DNA of 9,418 bases, taken from NCBI GenBank assembly GCA_018262315.1, contig JAGSPS010000105.1:1-9418 (forward strand). Direction: 5' to 3'. This DNA is from Deltaproteobacteria bacterium (GTDB taxonomy: Bacteria > Myxococcota_A > UBA9160 > PR03). The position numbers were made by a program, and so were the translations under genes. Position 1 is the first letter of the stretch; the number at the start of each line of letters is the position of its first letter. Below, piece after piece: positions 1 to 6,357 of the stretch. The notes beneath the pieces were generated by a model, which saw nothing but the letters and a program-made list of their open reading frames with translations, did no database searches and was not told where the DNA came from.

Positions 1-143
1 GAGATCGGGTGGTGGATCTTGCCGAGCCCGTCGAAGAGCCGCGGCTTGTGGACCGTCGCGACGGCCGGCGGCTCACCACCCTGACAGGCGGCCAACAGCG
101 CAAAGGCGACTCCTGCGGCGAGAACCCGGATCTTGATGCCCAT
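1..143 (-). CDS. Lipoprotein, N-terminal fragment (probably TPR-repeat type)
   Basis: Only the first 47 codons lie in the window; the gene runs off the left edge. The start is an ATG at 141-143 preceded by a strong AGGAGG (148-153) four bases away. The protein begins with a short basic n-region (MGIKIR), a hydrophobic stretch and the lipobox LAAC with Cys20, so it should be a lipid-anchored envelope protein processed by signal peptidase II. After a short Gly/Pro/Ala linker comes LFDGLGKIHHPI (residues 36-47). From memory, this resembles the segment that opens many tetratricopeptide-repeat lipoproteins of Gram-negative bacteria. No TPR unit is visible yet, so the family is an inference. It lies 29 bases downstream of the fusion gene's stop on the same strand and is probably co-transcribed with it. 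Confidence 0.6.
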   Translation of the reverse strand, partial: MGIKIRVLAAGVAFALLAACQGGEPPAVATVHKPRLFDGLGKIHHPI

Positions 144-172
144 CGGACCTCCTTTCTGCTGCGGATGACGCG

Positions 173-670
173 CTACTCCGCGTCGTCCGCCAGATCCTCC
201 CAGTTCGCGATCGTGGTCTGCACCTCGCCCGGCAACTCGACCGCCTCGTTGCGCTCGCGGAAATCCCGCATCTCGTCCGCGTTCATCAGCTTCACGTTGA
301 TGAGATCGCGGTCGACGTCGACCAGCAGGATCGCCTGTTCGTCACCGGCCGCGTGCGGCTTGTTGCCGATCGCGTAGAGCGTGGGACCGTCGATCGACAG
401 CGGTCCCTGCGTGCCGAAACTCTCGACCATCATCGGGAATTGCTCGTCGAGCAGCGCGACGAGGCGGGCGTGGAGCGGTTCCGTCTCGAAGAGAGCGACG
501 TCGCGCGGATACTTGCCGACCTGCGCGCGCAGGTACGCGAGCTTCGGCCCCGCCTCGGGCGAGGGTGCGGCAGCTTCCGCAGGCGCCGCTGGCTCGCTCG
601 GCGGCGGTACGGGCGCCGGCGCCTCGCCGCGATCGCCGCACGCGAGAACGAGCGCAATCGCGGCGATCAT
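173..670 (-). other. Alternative reading: separate 165-aa lipoprotein starting inside the fusion frame
   Basis: ATG at 668-670 is codon 169 of the fusion frame and would give a self-standing lipoprotein: a hydrophobic core of about ten residues, Cys at position 11, a Pro/Ala linker and a compact domain. The usual positively charged n-region would be missing if translation began here, because the arginines lie upstream of this Met. No clear Shine-Dalgarno is visible, so re-initiation or coupling would be needed. The Met overlaps a TGA in another frame (ATGA, 667-670), the common arrangement of translationally coupled genes. Confidence 0.35.
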
Positions 671-1174
671 CGGCAGGCGAGCGCCGCGCAGGCGCGGAAG
701 CCAGCGCGGAACCGCGGCGCAGTAACACTCGTACTCGCCGTCGAACGTCTGGCGCAGCGTCGGCTCCTCATAGGCGACGATGAAGACCTGGAAGCAGGCG
801 AACACGACGAGCGCGTAGATCGCGAGTGGCGACGAACCAAAGAGCCAGCTCTGGCCGGCGATCATCGAGAGAACGCCCACGTACATCGGGTTGCGCGAGA
901 AGCGATACAGGCCGCGCACCACGAGTTGCTTCGGCGGGTCGATCGGCGCGGGCGTGCCGCGACCCGCCAACGCGAAGTCCGCCACGCACCAGACGTAGAT
1001 CGCGAGACCGATGGCGAGCGGGACGAGGCCGAGCCAGCGCCACGCCGGAGCCGCGTCGAGCGTTGCGCCGCGCAGGATCAGCCAGGGCAGATAGCCCGCG
1101 ACCGTGCCGGGCACGAGGAAGGTAAAGACCAGGGAGCGCAGCGCGATGCTGCGGGTGCTGCGTGCTTCGATCAC
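173..1174 (-). CDS. ICMT/PEMT-type membrane methyltransferase fused to a C-terminal lipoprotein-like domain
   Basis: A 333-residue frame with a GTG start and a GGAG a few bases upstream. Residues 1 to about 165 are an isoprenylcysteine carboxyl methyltransferase-like (phospholipid methyltransferase superfamily) domain. It has hydrophobic segments near 10-31, 46-68 and 100-133, the signature SRNPMYVG (93-100), then YEEP and the closing motif VPRWLPRL, where family members normally end. Instead of stopping, the frame runs into MIAAIALVLACG (169-180), a typical lipoprotein signal with Cys179. A Pro/Ala-rich linker (about 181-210) and a soluble domain of about 120 residues follow. The soluble domain (KYPRDVALFETEPLHARL, IGNKPHAAGDEQA) looks like a family of small uncharacterised envelope proteins. 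The substrate of this ICMT group is unknown. Either this is a real fusion, with the signal serving as a last membrane helix, or two genes whose separating stop is lost. It is co-directional with the lipoprotein fragment downstream. Confidence 0.75.
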   Translation of the reverse strand: MIEARSTRSIALRSLVFTFLVPGTVAGYLPWLILRGATLDAAPAWRWLGLVPLAIGLAIYVWCVADFALAGRGTPAPIDPPKQLVVRGLYRFSRNPMYVGVLSMIAGQSWLFGSSPLAIYALVVFACFQVFIVAYEEPTLRQTFDGEYECYCAAVPRWLPRLRGARLPMIAAIALVLACGDRGEAPAPVPPPSEPAAPAEAAAPSPEAGPKLAYLRAQVGKYPRDVALFETEPLHARLVALLDEQFPMMVESFGTQGPLSIDGPTLYAIGNKPHAAGDEQAILLVDVDRDLINVKLMNADEMRDFRERNEAVELPGEVQTTIANWEDLADDAE

Positions 1175-1305
1175 CGCGCGTCTCCATGGCGAAGGGGGGT
1201 CGGCGCGAGGGCGCTCGCCACCATACCACGGAACGGCGTCGGCAAGTCACCGCGCCAGCGCGTGCATCGCCCCCCAGACTGCGCGCTGGATGAAATGCCG
1301 CCACA

Positions 1306-1758
1306 ATGCCTCCGATGGAAATCCGCCCGCTCGCCGCCGACGACGTCGACGCCGTGGTGCGCCTCTGGAACGCGACCAAGCGCGACACCTACGACTTCAT
1401 CCCCCAGGAGCGGGGTCGCAGCGTCGCAGACGACGACGCGTTCTTCCGCGAACACATCCTGCCCCGCTGCGCGATCTGGATCGCCGTCGTACGCAACGAG
1501 GTGGTCGGCTTCCTCGCAATGAGGAAGAGCTACGTCGACCGCCTCTACGTGCATCCCGGCGCGCAGCGACGTGGTGTGGGCACGGCGCTGCTGGCGAAGG
1601 CGATCGAAATCTCGCCCGGCGGCATCGAGCTGCACACGCACCAGAAGAACACGAAGGCGCGCGCGTTCTACGACAAGGCGGGGCTCAGCGTCGTTCGCTT
1701 CGGGATCAGTCCGCCGCCCGAGAGCGAGCCGGACATGGAGTACCAGTGGCGGCCGTGA
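1306..1758 (+). CDS. GNAT family N-acetyltransferase
   Basis: A 150-residue protein, the normal length for a single GNAT domain. It would transfer an acetyl group from acetyl-CoA to an amine; the substrate cannot be read from the sequence. It opens with MEIRPLAADDVDAVVRLW, typical of the first strand and helix. The acetyl-CoA binding motif A is VDRLYVHPGAQRRGVGTALL (about 77-96) with the QRRGVG pyrophosphate loop. HTHQKNTKARAFYDKAGL (110-127) is the usual motif B region. ATG 1306 and ATG 1315 are both possible starts; the second matches common GNAT N-termini better, and neither has a clear ribosome binding site. It is divergent from the fusion gene (131 bp between starts) and converges on the VOC gene with a 10-bp gap. 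Confidence 0.88.
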   Translation: MPPMEIRPLAADDVDAVVRLWNATKRDTYDFIPQERGRSVADDDAFFREHILPRCAIWIAVVRNEVVGFLAMRKSYVDRLYVHPGAQRRGVGTALLAKAIEISPGGIELHTHQKNTKARAFYDKAGLSVVRFGISPPPESEPDMEYQWRP

Positions 1759-1768
1759 CGCGATCCGC

Positions 1769-2167
1769 TCACTCGATCGGGAGGTCCCGATTCCAGGCGA
1801 TTTCCCACAGAAACCCGTCCGGATCGGCGAAGTATCCCGAGTAGCCGCCCCAGAAGACCTTCTGTCCGGGCTTCACCAGCGTGGCGCCCGCAGCGACGGC
1901 GTCCGCCAACAGGAGATCGACGGCTTCCGGCGAACGGACGTTGTGGGCGAGCGTGAAGCCGCGAAACCCCGAGCCTTCGGGCGAGACGGTGGCGTCTTCG
2001 GCGAGCGCCTCGCGCGCGTAGAGCGAGAGCCACATCCCCCGCATCTCGAAGAACGCGACGCTTTCCGGCGTCTCGCGCTGCGGGAGCCCGAGCCCGTCGC
2101 GATAGAAACGGATCGATCGCGCGAGGTCCGAGACTCCGAGCGTGACGAGCGTGATGCGCGGCTCCAT
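1769..2167 (-). CDS. VOC (glyoxalase/bleomycin resistance fold) family protein
   Basis: A 132-residue single-module VOC protein. The start at 2167 is set by a GGAGG about six bases upstream and by the N-terminus MEPRITLVTLGVSDL, the first beta strand of the fold; the open frame extends further upstream without meaning. Typical features are SIRFYRDGLGL (18-28), VAFFEM (37-42), FTLAHNV (71-77) and the C-terminal YFADPDGFLWEIAWN (112-126). Glu122, and possibly His75, are metal-ligand candidates; the His usual in the first strand is missing. Family members include glyoxalases, dioxygenases and antibiotic-binding proteins, so the reaction is undetermined. Its start lies 14 bases downstream of the stop of the membrane protein gene, so the two probably form an operon. 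Confidence 0.85.
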   Translation of the reverse strand: MEPRITLVTLGVSDLARSIRFYRDGLGLPQRETPESVAFFEMRGMWLSLYAREALAEDATVSPEGSGFRGFTLAHNVRSPEAVDLLLADAVAAGATLVKPGQKVFWGGYSGYFADPDGFLWEIAWNRDLPIE

Positions 2168-2181
2168 GCCGATCCTCCAGG

Positions 2182-2718
2182 CTACTGCGGGTAGTAGGCC
2201 GGCCAGACGATCGCGTCGAGAATCGCGGTCTGCACGAAGAACGGAATCGAGCCGATCGCTGCGGCCCAGTTCGCGGCGCCGCCTCGCGCGCGTGCGAAGC
2301 GGAACGCGAGCAGCAGGATGCCCGCGGCGCCGATCCCGACGAGCGCGAGCACGACGCGGATCCAAAGCCAGAGCTGCGGGTCGGGAGCGAGCAGCATCCT
2401 CGCGGTCATCGGAAGCCACAGCGCCGACGCGATCAGCACCAGCGCGTAGAACACGAAGAGCAGCGCGTAGCGGAATCCCGTGACGGCGCGGAAGGCGTCG
2501 GGCCGGATGCGCACGACGAAGAGCCAGGTGAACGGGAAGTAGCCCGCGGCCGCGAGCAGCATGTTCCCCGTGTAGATCGGCTGCAGCGAGTCCGGCACAC
2601 CGCCCCAGAGCCCGGCGCGCAGCTCGCTCGAGTAGGAGAACGCGTAGGCGTAGCTTCCGAGGACGGCGACGCCACCGAGCGCATTGAGCAGCGCGAGCGC
2701 GAGGTTCTGGCGGGGCAT
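2182..2718 (-). CDS. Five-helix integral membrane protein, uncharacterised
   Basis: A 178-residue protein that I cannot assign to a named family. Five hydrophobic segments can be read at about 7-28, 51-70, 84-104, 118-140 and 152-172, so it should be an inner-membrane protein. A polar loop, LWGGVPDSLQPIYTG (37-51), separates the first two helices. No catalytic or transport motif is evident. The ATG start is preceded by GAGGT at a suitable distance. It is the first gene of a likely two-gene unit with the VOC protein and is divergent from the YaiI-type gene, with 93 bp between them. Confidence 0.75.
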   Translation of the reverse strand: MPRQNLALALLNALGGVAVLGSYAYAFSYSSELRAGLWGGVPDSLQPIYTGNMLLAAAGYFPFTWLFVVRIRPDAFRAVTGFRYALLFVFYALVLIASALWLPMTARMLLAPDPQLWLWIRVVLALVGIGAAGILLLAFRFARARGGAANWAAAIGSIPFFVQTAILDAIVWPAYYPQ

Positions 2719-2801
2719 GCGTGCACCTCGACGTTGGATGCCGAGCCTAACAGCCTCGTTGCGGAGCGTCCGTCCGGCACAGCGACGCTAGGATGCACCG
2801 C

Positions 2802-2806
2802 GGAGG
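2802..2806 (+). promoter_or_regulatory. Ribosome binding site GGAGG that fixes a GTG start
   Basis: GGAGG lies five bases before GTG 2812. The frame is open 78 bases further upstream to an ATG at 2734, but only the GTG start gives the conserved family N-terminus and has a ribosome binding site. Confidence 0.7.
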
Positions 2807-2811
2807 ACCCC

Positions 2812-3270
2812 GTGATCGCGATCTACGTGGACGCCGATGCGTGCCCGGTGAAGGACGAGGTCTACAGCGTCGCCGCGCGCTACGACCTGCGCGTCTTCGT
2901 CGTCACGAATGCGCGGATGGGCGTGCCGGCGGGACTGGGCGTCGAACTCGTCGTCGTGGACCGCGGCTTCGACGCGGCCGACGACTGGATCGCCGAGCGC
3001 GCGCGCGGCGGCGACGTGGTGATCACCGGCGACATCCCGCTCGCGGCGCGCTGCCTCGCCGTCGGCGCGCGCGTACTCGGACCCGACGGCCGCCCGTTCA
3101 GCGAGGATTCGATCGGCGGCGCGCTCGCGAGCCGTGCGCTCAACCAGGAACTGCGCGAGCGGGGCGTCGGCGGCGGTGGACCGCGCGCACTCGCGGAGAA
3201 GGACCGCTCGCGCTTCCTGTCGCGTCTCGATCAGCTCGTGCAGGCGGGACTGCGCGAGCACGCGTTCTAG
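2812..3270 (+). CDS. yaiI: YaiI/YqxD family protein (UPF0178, DUF188)
   Basis: A 152-residue protein with the full family signature. The N-terminus is IAIYVDADACPVKDEV (2-17). FVVTNARMGVP follows, then VVVDRGFDAADDWIAE. The second conserved block is VVITGDIPLAARCLAVGARVLGPDGRPF, and IGGALASRALNQELRERG comes near the C-terminus. The Asp-rich DADAC and GDIPLA motifs resemble PIN-like nuclease folds, but the family's function is not established. The GTG start is supported by GGAGG. The gene ends on TAG 3268-3270, which overlaps the stop of the opposing MFS gene within the palindrome CTAG. Confidence 0.92.
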   Translation: MIAIYVDADACPVKDEVYSVAARYDLRVFVVTNARMGVPAGLGVELVVVDRGFDAADDWIAERARGGDVVITGDIPLAARCLAVGARVLGPDGRPFSEDSIGGALASRALNQELRERGVGGGGPRALAEKDRSRFLSRLDQLVQAGLREHAF

Positions 3271-4544
3271 CCGGCTCGGCCGCCGGCGGGATGCGCTTCG
3301 CCCGCATCTGCTTCGCTGCGCGCGGGCGAAGCGCGATCGCCGCGCGCCAGGCGCCGTCGCGCGAGCCACCACGCGATCGCCTGCAAACCCGCGCACAGGA
3401 AGAACGTCGCACCGATGCGCCAGTCGCTGCGCGGCAGGTCGCCGACGCGCGCCAGCAGACCCGTTCCGATCGCGGGCGCCGCAATCGCCGCGAGGCTGTT
3501 GATCGCGTCGAGCGAACCCATCGTCACACCCTGCGCGCGCGGATCCGAGACGCGCGACACGATGCCCTTGATGGCGGGCGCCGTCGCGAAGGTGAGGAAG
3601 CCGGCGAAGATGATCACGAACATCATCCAGCCTTCTTGCGCGAGCCCGTACAGCAGATAGGAGAAGATGCCGCTCGCGAGTCCCCAGAGCGCGAGTCGCT
3701 CGACGCCGAAGTACCCGAGCAGGCGCGGCAGGAAGAAGCCGCCCACGGCCGTCGCGACGATGCCCACGCAGAACAGCGAGATGCCGTTCTCGCGCGGTCC
3801 CCAGCCGAAACGAAACTGCGTGAAGAGCACCCACGTCTGCACCAGCATCATGTGCGCCAGCTGGAACAGCGCGTACACGGCGACCAGGCTGCCGATCTTG
3901 CGGTGTTGCGCGAGCGCGAGCAGTGCAGAGAAGGGATTCGCCTTCGCGAGCGAGAACGGCGCGCGGCGATCGCGCGGCAGCGACTCGGGCACGAGGAAGA
4001 AGCCATACGCCGCGTTGAGCAGCGAGAATCCCGCCGCCGCCTGGAACGGCAGCTGCAGGTCGATGTCGCCGAGCAGGCCGCCGAGCATCGGGCCGCAGAT
4101 GAAGCCGAGACCGAACACCGCGCTGATCTGGCCGAAGGCCTTCGCGCGCCCTTCGGGCGGCGTGACGTCGGAGGCGTAGGCGTTCGCGACCGAGAAGCTC
4201 GCGCCGGTGAGACCGCCGATCATGCGCGCCACCAGCATCACCCACAGCGACGGCGCCACCGCGATCAGCAGATAGTGCAGGCCGAGCCCGACGATCGACG
4301 TGATCAGGATCGGCCGCCGCCCGAAGCGGTCGGAGAGCGCGCCGAGCAGCGGCGCGCAGAAGAACTGCATGACCCCGTAGCTCACCGCCAACGCGCCGAA
4401 CCAGTAGGACTGCGCCGCGCGACTCGCCGTGAACTCGCCGACCAGCACCGGCAACACCGGAAACGCGAGCCCCATGCCGAGCATGTCGATGAACACCGAG
4501 ACGAGAATGAACGGAATGCCCGCACGGCGGCGCGGATCCTTCAC
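3267..4544 (-). CDS. TetA-like MFS transporter (TCR/Tet subfamily)
   Basis: A 425-residue twelve-helix major facilitator. TM1 carries FIDMLGMGLAFPVLPVL (18-34) with Asp20, matching the TetA-type DxxGxGLxxPVLP pattern. Motif A is GALSDRFGRRP (68-78). RMIGGLTGASFSVANAYASDVTPPEGRAKAFG resembles the TM4-5 region of tetracycline exporters. A second half with APAIKGIVSRVSDPRAQGVTMGSLDAINSLAAI completes the fold. It is probably a proton-driven drug or small-solute exporter; the substrate is unknown and resistance should not be assumed. The chosen start is GTG 4544 (KDPRRRAG), since the frame upstream has no family similarity. It lies 29 bases downstream of the RDD gene. The C-terminal tail after the last helix is Arg/Ala/Gly rich. 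Confidence 0.9.
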   Translation of the reverse strand: MKDPRRRAGIPFILVSVFIDMLGMGLAFPVLPVLVGEFTASRAAQSYWFGALAVSYGVMQFFCAPLLGALSDRFGRRPILITSIVGLGLHYLLIAVAPSLWVMLVARMIGGLTGASFSVANAYASDVTPPEGRAKAFGQISAVFGLGFICGPMLGGLLGDIDLQLPFQAAAGFSLLNAAYGFFLVPESLPRDRRAPFSLAKANPFSALLALAQHRKIGSLVAVYALFQLAHMMLVQTWVLFTQFRFGWGPRENGISLFCVGIVATAVGGFFLPRLLGYFGVERLALWGLASGIFSYLLYGLAQEGWMMFVIIFAGFLTFATAPAIKGIVSRVSDPRAQGVTMGSLDAINSLAAIAAPAIGTGLLARVGDLPRSDWRIGATFFLCAGLQAIAWWLARRRLARGDRASPARSEADAGEAHPAGGRAG

Positions 4545-4573
4545 CGCCTCGCGTCGGGTGCGGGGCTCGAGAC

Positions 4574-5245
4574 TCAGATGAAGATCCCCGCTGCCGCCGA
4601 AGCGCGCACTACGACCGAATATGCGCAGAGCAACGTGAAGACCGCGAGGCCGACCCCGTTCCCGAACGCAATCTGCCCGAGTCGCTGCTCGAGCTGTGGC
4701 ATCGCCTTTCGGTGAACCACCAGGGTGTCCCCCCAGCGGTCTCCGAGCCGTTGACGCAGCAGTGACCGGTCCATCGCAAGGTAAGCCACGAGTCCGAAGA
4801 GGGCGCCGTCGATCAGCAGGGCGAACGAGCGAACGAGAGCGCCGAGCAGGGAAACCCGCTCGAAATCCTCCGAGAGAACCCGCAGACCGCAGCAGAACTT
4901 GCCGATGCTGGCGCCCGCCAGGTATTCCGCGATCGCGGAATACAGGAACGAACCGAGGATCGACGCCGCCACGCCGCTGCTCGAAAGTCCGCTGGCGGCT
5001 TGCAGCCATTCGGCGGGAGTGCCCGGCGTACCACGGGCAGCCAGCACGACCACGGCGACGTTCGCGGCCACGATCCCCACCGCCAGCGCCACCACGTTGT
5101 CGAGGATCCGCGCGACGGCTCGGATGCCGAAGCCTGCGACGCGGGGGTCCACAGCCGTCGCGTCCTGCTCGACCCAGGCGCCGCAGCCGGGACAGAAGGA
5201 TCCCGGCAGGCTCTCCGCGCCGCACTGCGAGCAGTAGCGAGTCAA
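4574..5245 (-). CDS. RDD family membrane protein with N-terminal zinc ribbon
   Basis: A 223-residue protein if read from TTG 5245. It begins MTRYCSQCGAES with CxxC pairs at 5/8 and 18/21, a zinc-ribbon-like module. The RDD domain follows: GIRAVARILDNVVA (Arg and Asp of the first helix), GASIGKFCCGLRVLSEDF after the middle helices, and a closing block LGDRWGDTLVV. About three or four membrane helices can be read, with one more hydrophobic stretch near the C-terminus (GLAVFTLLCAYSVVV). RDD proteins are poorly characterised; some have been linked to transport or ion homeostasis. The frame is open upstream past ATG 5293, but the zinc ribbon and an AGGGGGA six bases away support TTG. It is divergent from the ICMT gene, with 111 bp between starts, and is followed by the MFS transporter on the same strand. 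Confidence 0.82.
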   Translation of the reverse strand: MTRYCSQCGAESLPGSFCPGCGAWVEQDATAVDPRVAGFGIRAVARILDNVVALAVGIVAANVAVVVLAARGTPGTPAEWLQAASGLSSSGVAASILGSFLYSAIAEYLAGASIGKFCCGLRVLSEDFERVSLLGALVRSFALLIDGALFGLVAYLAMDRSLLRQRLGDRWGDTLVVHRKAMPQLEQRLGQIAFGNGVGLAVFTLLCAYSVVVRASAAAGIFI

Positions 5246-5251
5246 GACGAA

Positions 5252-5258
5252 TCCCCCT
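5252..5258 (-). promoter_or_regulatory. Ribosome binding site that supports the TTG start of the RDD gene
   Basis: On the minus strand, AGGGGGA lies six bases before TTG 5245. The codon after TTG begins TRYCSQCG, the usual N-terminus of zinc-ribbon RDD proteins, which agrees with this start. Confidence 0.55.
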
Positions 5259-5356
5259 CTCACGCCGTCGCTTGCGAGCTTCGATGATGGCATGAACGGA
5301 TCGCCCGCCCCAGACGCGAGGGACGCAGAAGCCGGCAGATCGGGCATACTCCCCCC

Positions 5357-5833
5357 ATGGAACCCAATGAGCGCGATGGTGCGGCCGTTCGATTCCCGCC
5401 GCCGCTGGTCTACCTGCTGGCGGTGATCGCGGGCGGCTTGCTGCATGCGTTCGTCGTTCCAATGCCGTTGCCGATCGCGACGAGCGTGCGCGTCGGCGGC
5501 GCTGCCGTGGCGATCGCGCTCGGTCTCGCGATGGTGGCCGGGGCGATCGGCCTGTTCCGGCGCACCGGACAGGATCCGAAACCGTGGAAGAGCACGCCCG
5601 AGATCATTTCGTCCGGCGTCTACAAGATCTCGCGGAATCCGATGTACGTGGGCATGTCGCTGCTGCTGGCCGGCATTGGCATCGGCTGGGCGAATGGCTG
5701 GCTGCTAGTCCTGCTCCCGCCGCTGTGGTTCGTGATCTACAGGACCGCGATTCGCCACGAGGAGGCCTACCTCGAGCGCAAGTTCGGCGATCGCTACCTC
5801 GACTACAAGCGATCGGTGCGGCGCTGGATCTAG
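5357..5833 (+). CDS. Isoprenylcysteine carboxyl methyltransferase (ICMT)-family protein
   Basis: A 158-residue integral membrane methyltransferase of the ICMT/PEMT superfamily, complete by length. Hydrophobic segments are at about 15-33, 45-67 and 98-131. The cofactor-binding region includes SGVYKISRNPMYVGMSLLL (86-104). The C-terminal signature is HEEAYLERKFGDRYLDYKRS (134-153), closed by VRRWI. Bacterial members methylate unknown substrates, and no prenylated-protein pathway is visible nearby. No Shine-Dalgarno precedes ATG 5357, only a C-run, so the transcript may be leaderless or have a short leader. Its TAG stop (5831-5833) is shared through CTAG with the opposing GNAT gene. It is similar in type to the methyltransferase half of the fusion protein at 173-1174, but the two are not near-identical copies. 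Confidence 0.9.
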   Translation: MEPNERDGAAVRFPPPLVYLLAVIAGGLLHAFVVPMPLPIATSVRVGGAAVAIALGLAMVAGAIGLFRRTGQDPKPWKSTPEIISSGVYKISRNPMYVGMSLLLAGIGIGWANGWLLVLLPPLWFVIYRTAIRHEEAYLERKFGDRYLDYKRSVRRWI

Positions 5834-6357
5834 CCGTCGGTGGTGCGGAAGCGGAATACGCGCCAACCATTGGGAGTGCCCGGCCGCTGTGCCTCGACGA
5901 ATCCACCCTTGGTGTACTCGTGAACGGTGGATCGCCAGAACGGAAGCCCGGCGCGGTTCGCCTCCGAGACCCGCACGACCCAGGATCCGGGGAGGCGATC
6001 CCACAACAGAAACGCCGCGCGACGACCGACGCCCGAGCGGCGGTAACCACGAAGTACGAAGAACTCCGCGACATCCAGGTCTTCGGGATCGTCGGTAGCG
6101 GGTGAGCCACGGGTGATCAATGCAAACCCAGCAGCACGAGTACCCACCCGGATCAGGAATGCGAAGCGCCTCTCGGGCTGCGACCAGTAGAGCGAGAGCC
6201 AGTCGTAGCCGAAGCGACCATCCGGTCCGACCTCCACCGGAAAGATCTCGCTCAAGTCATGCAGGTAGAGTTCGAGGAGGTTGGACAGCAACGGAGCACT
6301 CGCCGGTGTAGCGAAGTCCAGACTCACGGTTTGATTGCTGATGACTCGGTCTCTCAC
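5830..6357 (-). CDS. GNAT family N-acetyltransferase
   Basis: A 175-residue protein from a GTG start that overlaps the stop of the muramidase gene as GTGA. The acetyl-CoA site is VAEFFVLRGYRRSGVGRRAA (96-115) with RRSGVG. Asn134 and the FW at 140-141 lie in the usual motif B positions, and EYTKGGFVEAQ (147-157) follows, typical of a GNAT subgroup with a short domain. The N-terminal half (LLSNLLELYLHDLSEIFP, 23-40) is the usual helical substrate-recognition part. The substrate is unknown. Coupling to the GH25 gene hints at a role in the envelope or in handling muramidase products, but this is inference only. The frame is open upstream into the GH25 gene without family similarity. Confidence 0.87.
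   Translation of the reverse strand: MRDRVISNQTVSLDFATPASAPLLSNLLELYLHDLSEIFPVEVGPDGRFGYDWLSLYWSQPERRFAFLIRVGTRAAGFALITRGSPATDDPEDLDVAEFFVLRGYRRSGVGRRAAFLLWDRLPGSWVVRVSEANRAGLPFWRSTVHEYTKGGFVEAQRPGTPNGWRVFRFRTTDG

Noticed and set aside
353..1522. Long plus-strand open frame antisense to the fusion gene and running into the GNAT gene
   Set aside because: It has a low-complexity Arg-rich translation and no domain. It is the shadow of high-GC genes in other frames.
2745..2751. GCCTAAC box, with GTTGGAT just before it at 2733-2739, as a possible attC
   Set aside because: The order is R' then R'' with no paired arms between them, and the region is an ordinary divergent intergenic stretch.
2793..4715. 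640-codon plus-strand open frame
   Set aside because: It is antisense to the MFS transporter and in another frame of the YaiI-type gene. The translation is rich in Arg, Glu and His without a motif, a typical high-GC shadow.
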